From Tectiglobus sp965223355 (lineage in GTDB: Bacteria > Pseudomonadota > Alphaproteobacteria > Rhizobiales > Hyphomicrobiaceae), in NCBI GenBank assembly GCA_965223355.1, contig CBDCWE010000003.1:4960001-5024000 (forward strand): a DNA stretch of 64,000 nucleotides. The letters are read 5' to 3'. The position numbers and the translations under genes were made by a program. Below are positions 7,801 through 16,937 of the stretch, piece by piece (position 1 is the first letter of the stretch; each line of letters opens with the position of its first letter). The notes beneath the pieces are model-generated. The model made no database searches. It was not told where the DNA came from and saw only the letters and a program-made list of their open reading frames with translations.

Positions 7801-9459
7801 CTAACGCTGTGATGTTCGCCAGGCAGGATTGATCCAGGGATCGGCGTTGTCAGGTGGTAGCGGCTGACGTGCCAGGATGTGATCCGATGCCTTTTCGCCA
7901 ACCATTATCGACGGTGCATTGAGGTTGCCGTTGGTGATGCGCGGGAATATTGAGCTGTCGGCCACGCGCAAAGCTCTAACGCCAATCACACGCGTCTCGT
8001 TGTCGACAACGGCGGCAGGATCGCTCGGTCGTCCCATGCGTACCGTGCCGCAGGGATGATAGGCGCTCTCGACGTTGCTGCGCACGAAGTCATCGAGTTC
8101 GTCGTCCGATTGCACCTGATTGCCAGGTTGGATCTCGTGCCTGATGAACGCCTTGAACGCGTCCTGCGCAAAGATTTCACGGGTCAGGCGAATGCAGTTG
8201 CGCCACTCTGGCCAATCCTTCGTATCCGACATGTAGTTGAACAGGATGCGTGGTGGATCGTGAGGCTCGGCCGAGCGCAGGGTCACACTCCCACGTGACA
8301 GGCTGCGCATTGGCCCGACGTGGGCCTGAAAGCCATGCCCCTCGGCGGCGACGGCACCATCGTAGCGAACCGCGAGCGGAAGAAAGTGGTATTGGATATC
8401 GGGATAGGCGACGCCGGCACTGCTGCGGACGAATGCGGCGCTCTCGAACTGATTGCTTGCGCCAGGGCCGGACCTGGTCAACAGCCAGCGCGCGGCGACA
8501 TAGGCCTTGCCCAAGGGGTTCCAGTAGCGGAACAGCGTGACGGGTTGGGATGCCGCCATCTGGATATAGAGTTCAAGATGATCCTGCAGGTTCTGGCCAA
8601 CCCCGGGACGGTCCGCCACAATCGCAATGCCGTGTTCGGCAAGATGAGCGGCCGGCCCGATCCCGGACAGCAGGAGCAGTTTCGGTGAATTGATCGATGA
8701 GGCTGCCAGGATCACCTCGCGCTCGGCCCGGATGAGTTCAACGTTGCCGCCGCGCTCGATCTCTACGCCGACCGCGCGGCCGTCTTCGATGACGATTTTG
8801 CACGCAAATGCCCTGACAAGATCGCAGTTTGGCGACTGCAAAGCAGGTCGCAAATAGGCATTGGCAGCCGACCACCGTTGCCCCTTCCATACCGTCATAT
8901 CGAACGGACCGAAGCCTTCCTGCTGGCGGCCGTTGTAATCGTCCGTCACGGCATAGCCGGCCTGGCGCCCGGCTTCGACGAATGCACGGACAAGCGGGTT
9001 GTCACGCTTGCCCCGCGTCACATGCAAAGGACCACCGCGTCCACGCCAATCGGGATCACCGCCGTGACCGCCATCGTGCCAATCTTCCATCCTCTTGAAG
9101 TAGGGCAGGACATCGGAATAGCCCCATCCGTCGGCACCGCACTCGCGCCAATAGTCATAATCATGGGCGTGGCCGCGCACATAGATCATGCCATTGATCG
9201 ACGACGATCCACCGATAACCTTGCCGCGCGGCGTTGCTAAGCGGCGTCCGCCAAGATGGGGCTCCGGCTCCGTCTGATAACGCCAATCGTACCGGGACAT
9301 GTTCATCGGGTAGCTGAGAGCGCCGGGCATTTGGATGAGCGGGCCGCGATCACTGCCGCCGTGTTCTATGACGAGCACGCGTCGGCCTGCCGCGGCCAAA
9401 CGATAGGCGATTGCACATCCCGCACTGCCGGCCCCGACAATGACGAACTCTGCTTGCAT
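7801..9459 (-). CDS. betA: GMC-family oxidoreductase, probable choline dehydrogenase
   Basis: A 552-residue FAD-dependent glucose-methanol-choline oxidoreductase. The N-terminal FAD-binding motif is IVGAGSAGCAIAYRLA (residues ~6-21). GMC signatures are GKVIGGSSSINGMIYVRG and the C-terminal active-site segment SAYHPCGTVRMG, followed by NAPSIMVGEKASDHI. Choline oxidation to betaine aldehyde is the best guess, because the gene follows proVWX for betaine/choline uptake in the same direction. GMC enzymes are versatile, so another alcohol substrate is possible. A 360-bp gap with a hairpin separates it from proX, so it may have its own promoter. Confidence 0.75.
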   Translation of the reverse strand: MQAEFVIVGAGSAGCAIAYRLAAAGRRVLVIEHGGSDRGPLIQMPGALSYPMNMSRYDWRYQTEPEPHLGGRRLATPRGKVIGGSSSINGMIYVRGHAHDYDYWRECGADGWGYSDVLPYFKRMEDWHDGGHGGDPDWRGRGGPLHVTRGKRDNPLVRAFVEAGRQAGYAVTDDYNGRQQEGFGPFDMTVWKGQRWSAANAYLRPALQSPNCDLVRAFACKIVIEDGRAVGVEIERGGNVELIRAEREVILAASSINSPKLLLLSGIGPAAHLAEHGIAIVADRPGVGQNLQDHLELYIQMAASQPVTLFRYWNPLGKAYVAARWLLTRSGPGASNQFESAAFVRSSAGVAYPDIQYHFLPLAVRYDGAVAAEGHGFQAHVGPMRSLSRGSVTLRSAEPHDPPRILFNYMSDTKDWPEWRNCIRLTREIFAQDAFKAFIRHEIQPGNQVQSDDELDDFVRSNVESAYHPCGTVRMGRPSDPAAVVDNETRVIGVRALRVADSSIFPRITNGNLNAPSIMVGEKASDHILARQPLPPDNADPWINPAWRTSQR

Positions 9460-9763
9460 CGCGTGTTACCTCTCTGCGCCCTCGGGATAACATTGAGCAT
9501 CTTCGAGAACGTTGAGCATCTTCGAGAACGTTGAGATCCTTATGATCGCGCGTCTTATACCAGCCCGCGGCACAGCAGTTGCAGAACCGCACGGAGCGTT
9601 TGGCGAGACGCTGCCGGTTTGGCGTGTGAGGCCGGTCGACGGGCCCGTCGGGCAATAATGTTCCGGTCGGTCGGTTGGTCTACCATGAAGATGAGAATGT
9701 TCACTCTCGAACATCCTACATTCGGCAACTTTATTCCGGAACTTTGGCCTTGCAGAATCGAAG
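9460..9763. other. Intergenic gap betA-proX with a 19-bp tandem duplication
   Basis: A unit TTGAGCATCTTCGAGAACG is repeated exactly twice in tandem at 9493-9530. Further along, ATACCAGCCCGC at 9557-9568 matches the terminal repeat of the R4 element family, so a relic of R4 may lie here. No protein-coding feature is visible. The region must hold any separate betA promoter. Confidence 0.5.
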
Positions 9764-9789
9764 AAGCGGAGCCAAGCCCGGCTCCGCTT
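9764..9789 (-). terminator. Hairpin 3' of proX
   Basis: The perfect 10-bp stem AAGCGGAGCC / GGCTCCGCTT with a 6-nt loop lies 35 bp beyond the proX stop on the minus strand. It is followed by CTTCGATTC, which has few T residues, so it is an attenuator or weak terminator candidate. Confidence 0.6.
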
Positions 9790-9823
9790 CGATGGCCAGA
9801 TTCAGGAAGAGACCGGATCGCCG

Positions 9824-10780
9824 CTACTTAACCCACGTGTCGACGGTCGCCTTGTTCGCCTTGACCCAGGCTTCGGCAACGTCTTGCGGGTCCTTCTTAT
9901 CGCGGCCAATGGCGAGGATCCACTGGTTGACCACGGTCGGATCGAGCTTGATTTGGCTCAGGAACTTGGCGACCGGCGGATTGCGCTTTTCGAGTGACTT
10001 GGAATAGGCGACGTAGATCTTTGCATCCTGTGCCGCACACGCAAATTTTGAGACCTCCAGCCAATCTTCCTTGTCGAGCTTTACGACTTCACATCCCGGC
10101 GTCCATGCCGGTTCCTGGATCGGCGTAATCTTGTAGGCAGCATGCACCCACTCCGGCGTCCAATAGTAGAACAGGATCGGCTTTTGACGCTGATATGCGG
10201 TTTTGAGTTGTGCCTTGAACGTGGCGTCAGGGAGAATTTCCGGCTCCCAAAGTTCGGAGAGGCCATAGCTCTTGAACTTTACCTGCCACATCCGCGTCGA
10301 CTTCCAGCCGGCATCGCCTGCCCAATATTCGCCCTTGCCATTGCCGTTCTTGTCAAACAGCGCGGCAATTTCCGGCTTCTTCAAGTCTTCAACCGATTTG
10401 ACTTTATCGGCCATGTAAGAGGGCACGTACATCATTTGTGTGCCTAGATATGGCTGGTTTACGCCAACGGTCTTGGCGCCGTCCACGTACTTGTCCCAGA
10501 TGCCTTTGCGGTTTGGCATCCAAAGATCGGTGTAGACATCCGCAGACCCGTCACCCTTGTCCATACCGGCAGCAATGACGGTGCCGTCAGACAGGCCCTT
10601 CTTGATTTCGGCTTCGGAACCGAGCGGTCCCTCGATAACCGCCTTGATGACGTGGCCGATGGCCTTTGCACCCGTCCAGGTCAGATCACCAATCACGACC
10701 TTGGCACCTTCAGCATGTCCGACCGATGATGCAGCGATCATTATGGTAGCGCTGGCTGCAAGTGTTCTGATAAGTTTCAT
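9824..10780 (-). CDS. proX: Glycine betaine/proline ABC transporter substrate-binding protein
   Basis: A 318-residue periplasmic binding protein with an N-terminal Sec signal (TLAASATIMIAASSVGHAEG, cleavage near residue 23). It is of the OpuAC/ProX family. Trp and Tyr residues in contexts such as GDLTWTGAKAIG, YYWTPEWVHAAY and GDAGWKSTRMWQVKF are typical of the aromatic cage that holds quaternary amines. It lies 60 bp downstream of proW in the same operon and binds betaine-like substrates for the ProVW importer. Confidence 0.88.
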   Translation of the reverse strand: MKLIRTLAASATIMIAASSVGHAEGAKVVIGDLTWTGAKAIGHVIKAVIEGPLGSEAEIKKGLSDGTVIAAGMDKGDGSADVYTDLWMPNRKGIWDKYVDGAKTVGVNQPYLGTQMMYVPSYMADKVKSVEDLKKPEIAALFDKNGNGKGEYWAGDAGWKSTRMWQVKFKSYGLSELWEPEILPDATFKAQLKTAYQRQKPILFYYWTPEWVHAAYKITPIQEPAWTPGCEVVKLDKEDWLEVSKFACAAQDAKIYVAYSKSLEKRNPPVAKFLSQIKLDPTVVNQWILAIGRDKKDPQDVAEAWVKANKATVDTWVK

Positions 10781-10839
10781 TCGCTTCTCCCTTCGCGCTC
10801 CCGTCCCGAGACAGACCCATTCCGTTTCTTCGAGAGCAG

Positions 10840-12384
10840 TCAGTACTTGATCTTGTTGGCTTTCTGGACGACGCGGTCGATCATCATTGCAAGCAACGCA
10901 ATGCCTAGTCCTGCGAGCAGCCCGCGCCCGGCTTCAGCATTGGTGAGAGCTTCAGTGACGATGTAGCCCATACCTTCCGCGCCGATCAGTGCTGCGATCA
11001 CGACCATCGACAGGCTCATCATCACGACTTGGTTGATCCCGGCCATGATCGATGGCAGGGCCAGCGGCAGCTCAACTTTGGTGAGTAACTGGCGTGGATT
11101 GGCACCAAACGCCAACGCGGCTTCCTTGGTGCTTTCAGGGACCTGGCGAATACCCAACGCCGTCAGGCGCACCATTGGCGGCATTGAGAATATAACCGTT
11201 GCCAAGATGCCGGGTGGCTTGCCTATCGAAAAGAACGCAATCGCCGGTAACAAATATACAAATGACGGGATGGTTTGCATGACGTCGAGGATCGGCGTCA
11301 CGATTGCCTGTCCCCGCTTGGATTTGCCGACCCAGATCCCGACCGGTAGTCCGACCACGACACAAATGATCGAGGCGGCGACCACGAGTGACATCGTATC
11401 CATCGCGGTATGCCAGAATCCGAACAGCGCCAGGTAAATCAGAGAGGCTCCAACAAAGATCGCGGTTCGAGCCCCTGCGACCTGGAAAGCGGTAAACAAC
11501 AATACGCCCATCGTGATTGGCCACGGCGTGCCGACGAACACTGCTGAAATGGCACTCAACATGCCCCTTAGAAACTTAGTAATGCCGTCAAAGACATAGC
11601 CATAAAACACGGTCAGATACGCAATGCCATCATCGATGGTTTGCGACATGAACGTATTCAGATTGACGGGCGGGGAGCCTTTGCTGGCAGGTGTCCGCTT
11701 GATGATGCGATGCCCGTCATCACCGCGTGGATATGTAATCTCGTCGGGCCGATCAATCCAGAACAGCGTCGGAAACTCGCTGATGACGAAGCAATCGAAG
11801 CGCTCCTTCAACGAGACGGACTTACCCTTCGCGATAGCGCGGTCCTGCTTCACACAAGTTCTGGCATCGGGTGCGAACTGGCTAGCGCGATAAAGCAGCA
11901 GTGGAACAATCAAGGCTGCAATAAGCCCTGCAATCGCGAGGCGTTCGGTCGAAAGACCACTGTTTGTGGTTCGATTGACGCGCCATCGGTTGTACTGATT
12001 GAAGTAGAGGCGGTCGGCAAGCCAGGCAAACAACAACCGGCCCAGAATGAGTGCCAACAGGAGGCCGACAAAATGCAGTGAGGCCCAGCCCTCATATCGT
12101 TCGACGAGATAAGCCTTGCTGGCATTGGCGGCTGCAGCGCTTGTGTATTTGTAGACCAGAGCCGCATTGACGGCGGCAATGAGATCGAGCACGAACCCGA
12201 TCACGAACAAGGCCCAGTTGCCCCTGAGCGCTGCCCAGACAAAACCGCCGAACAATGCTGACCAATTGATGTGGAAGCGTGACAAGGTCGCTTTCTGGAT
12301 GTTGAGGAACACATCCGCATAGTACTCGCCGCCGGCGCCGGCGAATTCCTTGAACGGCCGTCGGATATCGACTTCGTCTCTCAT
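10840..12384 (-). CDS. proW: Glycine betaine/proline ABC transporter permease with N-terminal membrane extension
   Basis: 514 residues, about 150 longer than typical ProW. The C-terminal part (~residues 300-510) is a standard BPD-type permease with the EAA loop (ESTKEAALAFGANPRQLLTK). The first ~130 residues carry a different hydrophobic module (FHINWSALFGGFVWAALRG, then two or more membrane helices) that resembles DUF2628-type domains. A soluble Asp/Arg-rich linker (residues ~180-240) follows. The gene lies 4 bp from proV. The extension may form an additional membrane or regulatory domain; its role is unknown. Confidence 0.85.
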   Translation of the reverse strand: MRDEVDIRRPFKEFAGAGGEYYADVFLNIQKATLSRFHINWSALFGGFVWAALRGNWALFVIGFVLDLIAAVNAALVYKYTSAAAANASKAYLVERYEGWASLHFVGLLLALILGRLLFAWLADRLYFNQYNRWRVNRTTNSGLSTERLAIAGLIAALIVPLLLYRASQFAPDARTCVKQDRAIAKGKSVSLKERFDCFVISEFPTLFWIDRPDEITYPRGDDGHRIIKRTPASKGSPPVNLNTFMSQTIDDGIAYLTVFYGYVFDGITKFLRGMLSAISAVFVGTPWPITMGVLLFTAFQVAGARTAIFVGASLIYLALFGFWHTAMDTMSLVVAASIICVVVGLPVGIWVGKSKRGQAIVTPILDVMQTIPSFVYLLPAIAFFSIGKPPGILATVIFSMPPMVRLTALGIRQVPESTKEAALAFGANPRQLLTKVELPLALPSIMAGINQVVMMSLSMVVIAALIGAEGMGYIVTEALTNAEAGRGLLAGLGIALLAMMIDRVVQKANKIKY

Positions 12385-12388
12385 GTCG

Positions 12389-13450
12389 TCATGCCTCGCC
12401 TTGAATTCCGCGCAGCAGTGCGTCTTTCGTTACGACGCCGACCGGATTTCCATCGCTGATGATGACAATCGGATTGTCCTGGTCGACTGACAGGCCGACG
12501 AGCGTATCAAGATCGTCTTCCGGTCCGGCGTGTGGGCAATCGCTTAGCGGCGGCAGTTTGCGGTCGTTGCCTTCAAACGTGTTGATGCTTTCCATAACGG
12601 TGTGCGCATAGACGAGCTTCAGCTTGGAGATGCCGGCGACGAAATCGGCGACGTAGTCGTCGGCCGGCTGCGTGACGATAACTTCCGGCGTCCCGGTTTG
12701 AACGATTTCACCGTCCTTCATGATCGCGATGCGTGTTCCCATGCGGATAGCTTCATCAAGGTCATGTGTGATGAAGAGCGTCGTCTTTTTCATGGTCGCG
12801 GAGAGTTCGAGAAACTCATCCTGAAGTCCGCGACGGATCAGCGGGTCCAGCGCGGAGAAAGGTTCATCCATCAGCAGGATGTCCGGATTGGCGGCCAAGG
12901 CACGCGCAAGTCCGACCCGCTGCTGCATGCCGCCGGACAATTCCGACGGCATGCGGTCGGAATATCCCTGGAGGTGTACCGTTTCGATGACTTCGTCGGC
13001 GACCTGCGCGCGCGTGAACGCATCGACATTGCGCAGCTCCAGAGCAAAGGCGATGTTGTCGCGGACCGTCCGGTGGGGCAGGAGCGCCATGTTCTGGAAC
13101 ACCATGCCGATCTTGTCAGCGCGCATCGCACGCAGTTCTTCCGGTGCCAGCTGTCCGACATCAACACCGTTGATGAAGATCTCGCCGCTCGTCGGCTCGA
13201 TTAAACGATTGATGTGGCGGACCAGGGTCGACTTGCCGGAACCGGACAGCCCCATGATGCAGAAAATTTCACCCTCGCCGACGTTTATCGAAACGTCGCG
13301 CACCCCGATCACCGCGTTGAATTTTTCAAGGACTTCGGCCTTGGAGAGGTTGTCGCGCTCGACGGCCGTGCGCGCTTCGTCGGCCCGGTCGCCGAAGATC
13401 TTCCAGACATTGCGGGTGACGACAACATCCTGTCGGGTAGCTTGCGTCAT
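12389..13450 (-). CDS. proV: Glycine betaine/proline ABC transporter ATP-binding protein
   Basis: A 353-residue ABC ATPase of the ProV/OpuAA type. Walker A is GLSGSGKSTLVRHINRL, the signature is ELSGGMQQRVGLARAL, and Walker B is ILLMDEPFSALDP. A C-terminal tandem-CBS-like region (residues ~270-353, ending in VVTKDALLRGIQGEA) is the segment that gates OpuA-type transporters by ionic strength. It is co-transcribed with proW and proX and drives betaine import at the inner membrane. Confidence 0.92.
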   Translation of the reverse strand: MTQATRQDVVVTRNVWKIFGDRADEARTAVERDNLSKAEVLEKFNAVIGVRDVSINVGEGEIFCIMGLSGSGKSTLVRHINRLIEPTSGEIFINGVDVGQLAPEELRAMRADKIGMVFQNMALLPHRTVRDNIAFALELRNVDAFTRAQVADEVIETVHLQGYSDRMPSELSGGMQQRVGLARALAANPDILLMDEPFSALDPLIRRGLQDEFLELSATMKKTTLFITHDLDEAIRMGTRIAIMKDGEIVQTGTPEVIVTQPADDYVADFVAGISKLKLVYAHTVMESINTFEGNDRKLPPLSDCPHAGPEDDLDTLVGLSVDQDNPIVIISDGNPVGVVTKDALLRGIQGEA

Positions 13451-13459
13451 GCTCTTAAC

Positions 13460-13907
13460 TTACTCCCGGTTGGGATCAACGACCGGCAACGTCGTCACTT
13501 GACGGGGCAGACGCGTCATGCGGCCGTCAAGCCGACCGACTTTGCGCTTCGTGCCTGCGTCCGCGTTGTCAACGGCGATGCGCGCCATCGCCGTCGCGCT
13601 GCTCCAGTTCCGCACCCACCTCGCGGGCATCAAACGCTGAGCTATCGATCAGTTGCGCCGCGATGTCAGCCAAACCGAGCCGCGCGGCTGTGAAGTTGCG
13701 ATCGCCATCGCTATGCGCCGTCAGAAGAAGTGGGTTGCCGCCATCGACATTCGTTCTTGAGATGATGTCGCCGGCTTTAACCGGCAAACGCCGAGCCTTG
13801 CCGCAGGATATGGCGAATTGCTCTTGATAGGGAGCTTTGACACCGCAATAGCGCACACGCTCGATCCGAGCGGAACTTGTGTCAATCACTTCGCTGAAGC
13901 CCTGCAT
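13460..13907 (-). pseudogene. Decayed or frameshifted first gene of the betaine operon, unrecognised
   Basis: An open frame starts at ATG 13907 with a good Shine-Dalgarno (GGAGA) and gives about 112 residues (MQGFSEVIDTSSARIERVRY onward, with a compact segment LPVKAGDIISRTNVDGGNP). It stops at 13569. A second frame then continues as RIAVDNADAGTKRKVGRL and ends at TAA 13460-13462, ten bases before proV. The shift at ~13575 and the plausible C-terminal tail suggest one gene broken by a frameshift, possibly with internal loss. The N-terminal part faintly recalls DUF1989/aminomethyltransferase-associated domains, but I do not recognise it with confidence. Confidence 0.45.
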
Positions 13908-13960
13908 GCATGCTTCTCCGAGACGCGTGCTTGAGGCCACATAGCTTGCGCAACGGGCAT

Positions 13961-13976
13961 ATGTAACCGGTTACAT
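13961..13976. promoter_or_regulatory. LacI-family operator
   Basis: ATGTAACCGGTTACAT is a perfect 16-bp palindrome with the central CG typical of LacI/GalR-family operators. It lies in the 158-bp divergent gap between the betaine operon (first ATG 13907) and the LacI-type regulator (ATG 14066). Control of both transcription units by that regulator is inferred. Confidence 0.85.
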
Positions 13977-14065
13977 AAAATCCTTGCAAACTTCGCAAGT
14001 CAATCCCAACGTCAAGGTGGACTTGGTGCGACCGGGTTCAAATTGGGCGAAGCGAAGATGTAGGA

Positions 14066-15073
14066 ATGTCAAAAAGAGTAGGCAGCATTCGCGACGTGGC
14101 GCGTGCAACAGGGCTTTCAACCGCCACTGTTTCGCGGGTTATGAACGGCGCGCAAAACGTCAACCCTGAGACGCGTGAACGCGTACTGCGGGCAGCCCAA
14201 CGTCTCAATTACCTGCCCAATCCTGCTGCTCGAATTCTCTCGACCAGCCGGTCGAAGACGATTGCCGCGATCGTACCAACCCTCGAATACTCAATCTTTG
14301 CCAAGTACCTGACCGCGATCGAGCAAAGCCTGGCCAAACGCGGCTATGCACTTGTGATCGCACTATCGAACTTTGACGAGGAGGAAGAACTAGCCGCCGC
14401 CCGCAAGCTCCTGGGTATGGGTGCCGAAGCGTTCATTTTGTCCGGCACCGAACACAGCCGGTCACTGGTCGAACTGTTCAAACGGCGCGCTATCCCGCAC
14501 GCCTACACATCGGTTTGGCAGCCGAACAGCGCCATACCGACAATCGGCTATGACAATGCCGCGTTGGCCAAGTCGGCGATAAACTATCTCTACGAACACG
14601 GGCATCGCAAGATTGCTGTCGTGCACGGACCGCTGCAAAACAGTGATCGAACCAGGGCCCGAAAGGCAGGCGCACTATCAGCGCGCCATCGCCAGCTCTC
14701 GCTCAATTTCCGTGAGACAGAGTTGAACGTCGGTGGCGGCAAAGCAGCGATGGCTTCCATTCTGGCAGCGCGGGAAAGTTGCACTGCTGTCCTGTGCTTT
14801 TCCGATGTTCTGGCACTCGGCAGCTACTTTGCACTATTTGAGGCTGGGGTGAGGATTCCGGATGCTGTCTCGGTGATGGGTTTCGACAATATGGACTGGA
14901 CCGGCGATGTAACGCCGGCGCTGACAACCACCAATCTGCCCACCGTTGAAATGGGCGAGAGCGTTGCCCGTCAACTCATGGATCATCTCGAGTTAGGTGA
15001 GCCGATCGTGCCCGAACTGCTCGTTGGCCACATTGTTGAGAGAGCATCGGTGGCGAAATCTGCAAGGGCGTGA
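14066..15073 (+). CDS. LacI-family transcriptional regulator
   Basis: 335 residues. The N-terminal helix-turn-helix is SIRDVARATGLSTATVSRVM, followed by the hinge helix region (NPAARILSTSRSKTIA). A periplasmic-binding-protein-like effector domain spans residues ~60-330 (IGYDNAALAKSAINYL; VMGFDNMDWTGDVTPALTTT). It is divergent from the betaine/choline operon with a palindromic operator in between, so it probably responds to choline, betaine or a breakdown product. The effector cannot be read from the sequence. Confidence 0.88.
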   Translation: MSKRVGSIRDVARATGLSTATVSRVMNGAQNVNPETRERVLRAAQRLNYLPNPAARILSTSRSKTIAAIVPTLEYSIFAKYLTAIEQSLAKRGYALVIALSNFDEEEELAAARKLLGMGAEAFILSGTEHSRSLVELFKRRAIPHAYTSVWQPNSAIPTIGYDNAALAKSAINYLYEHGHRKIAVVHGPLQNSDRTRARKAGALSARHRQLSLNFRETELNVGGGKAAMASILAARESCTAVLCFSDVLALGSYFALFEAGVRIPDAVSVMGFDNMDWTGDVTPALTTTNLPTVEMGESVARQLMDHLELGEPIVPELLVGHIVERASVAKSARA

Positions 15074-15089
15074 GAGCCGCCTGCGATTG

Positions 15090-15265
15090 CCAGTCTCGAT
15101 CGCTGTTCCCGGCACACAACAGCGCCCGGCCCCTGCGGGTCGGCTTGTTGCCGCCGGCTGTGTTGGGCACCGCTTGTGGTCCCATGGACCACGGCACGAC
15201 ACCCGCCTCACTGGCGACAAAAATCGCCCCGGTGAAACGGATCAACATTTATGCGGGCTGGTATT
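15090..15265 (-). repeat. R4 element, copy B (one end)
   Basis: On the minus strand the sequence begins ATACCAGCCCGCATAAAT and continues GATCCGTTTCACCGG and GGCGATTTTTGTCGCCAG. It matches about 130 bp of the R4 element at 27261-27527 in the opposite orientation. The second terminal repeat is not visible, so this copy is truncated or diverged near the end of the lacI-type gene. The rest of the 15266-15470 gap shows nothing recognisable. Confidence 0.75.
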
Positions 15266-15470
15266 AGGTCACGACAAATTCGAAGCTGGAGTTGGGGTTT
15301 CCGAGTGCATGCTCAACCGGTTGAAGCTGGTGGCGGAATGCACCTGTTAGTCACGGGCGTCTTGCACCACCTGCGCGCGAGTGTGAGACGTCCGGCAATG
15401 CGTTGCTGAACCGTCGGTTTGGAGCGTAAACTCCGCTCGTATGCGAGAGCTGATGGCGAAGGAGCGCGCG

Positions 15471-16766
15471 ATGCCTACTTCGGGAGCAATTAATGCGCTG
15501 AACACCGGCCAAACCAGCGTCAACGAGGACGGCATGCGGTTGCTGCCGGAGCCGGTTGCGCGGCAGGTCGCGGCAACGTTCGACCTCGCAAATCTGCCGG
15601 CCGCGTTCTACGCGGATCCTTACCCGACTTACCATGCGCTACGAATGTATGATCCCGTGCGCCCGATGCCGGACGGATCCTACTTCGTTTCGCGCCATCG
15701 CGATCTTGAGATGATCTACAAGGACACGACGACGTTCTCATCCGACAAGAAGGTGGAGTTTCGTCCGAAGTTCGGCGATGGCCACCTGTTCAAGCATCAC
15801 ACGACCAGTCTGGTTTTCAATGATCCGCCATTGCACACCCGCGTTCGCAGGATTATTGCCGGTGCGCTGACGCCGCGGGCGATCGCGGACATGGAAGCGC
15901 CGGTGACGGCGCTGGTCGATCGCTTGCTGGATCGTATGGCGGCCAAGGGCGATGCTGATCTCATTGCCGACTTTGCCGCTGCCATACCGGTTGAAGTGAT
16001 CGGCAATATGCTGGATGTGCCGCGCGCGGAACGCGGGCCGCTCAGGGATTGGTCGCTGGCCATTCTCGGTGCGCTCGAACCGGTTTTGAGCGCGGCGCAA
16101 TTCGAAGCCGGTGAAACCGCGGTCAGGGATTTCACAGCCTATCTCGAAGACCTCGTGGCGCGTCGGCGGCGGACGCCGGGCGATCCCGCCACGGACGTGT
16201 TGACCCGCTTGATCGAAGGCGAGGCCGACGGCGGCCGGCTTACGGAAAATGAACTGCTTCAGAACGTCATCTTCATTCTCAATGCCGGCCATGAAACGAC
16301 CACCAATCTGATCGGCAACGGTCTTTATGCCCTCACCGAGTGGCCCGGCGAGCGCGATCGCCTGGTGCAGGAGCCGCAGTTGATCAAGTCGGCCGTTGAA
16401 GAGTTTCTCAGATTCGAAAGTTCGAACCAGCTCGGCAACCGCATCACGACGGCGCCAACCGATGTCGGCGGTGTCGAGATGGCGGCCGGCACGCGTATAA
16501 CGCTCAGTATCGGCGGCGCCAATCGCGACCCGGAGAAATTCGAAAGGCCGGACGTGCTCGATGTCGCACGTCGGCCAAACCGACATCTGGCGTTTGCATC
16601 TGGCGCGCACCAATGTGTCGGAATGAACGTTGCGCGGCTGGAAGGGCGGATTGCGATCGGTCGGTTTCTCGCACGGTTCCCGCATTATCAACGCGCCGGT
16701 GCTGGTGTGCGTGGTGGCCGGGCTAGGTTCCGCGGGTTCCTGTCGATCCCGATCGCGCTCGGCTGA
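15471..16766 (+). CDS. Cytochrome P450
   Basis: 431 residues from ATG 15471, chosen for the upstream GAAGGAG; an in-frame ATG at 15441 lacks such a site. Family motifs are the I-helix oxygen-activation segment (LNAGHETTTN), the K-helix ExxR (EEFLR) and the haem-Cys loop FASGAHQCVG. It has no membrane anchor, so it is a soluble class I bacterial P450 that needs a ferredoxin and reductase from elsewhere. The substrate is unknown. It stands alone, and neighbouring genes do not suggest a pathway. Confidence 0.92.
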   Translation: MPTSGAINALNTGQTSVNEDGMRLLPEPVARQVAATFDLANLPAAFYADPYPTYHALRMYDPVRPMPDGSYFVSRHRDLEMIYKDTTTFSSDKKVEFRPKFGDGHLFKHHTTSLVFNDPPLHTRVRRIIAGALTPRAIADMEAPVTALVDRLLDRMAAKGDADLIADFAAAIPVEVIGNMLDVPRAERGPLRDWSLAILGALEPVLSAAQFEAGETAVRDFTAYLEDLVARRRRTPGDPATDVLTRLIEGEADGGRLTENELLQNVIFILNAGHETTTNLIGNGLYALTEWPGERDRLVQEPQLIKSAVEEFLRFESSNQLGNRITTAPTDVGGVEMAAGTRITLSIGGANRDPEKFERPDVLDVARRPNRHLAFASGAHQCVGMNVARLEGRIAIGRFLARFPHYQRAGAGVRGGRARFRGFLSIPIALG

Positions 16767-16937
16767 CAATTCGGCTTGGCGACGCGGCAATACCAGCCCG
16801 TATAAGACGGGAGAACGGTACGCATGCACTTGCTGTTCCGTCATCCCGCCTCGGACAGAGAACGCTATCACTCATCTCTGACCGACGCGATTGAACCGCG
16901 AAAGCGTTTCGAATTTACGAACGTGGAGAAGAAATGC

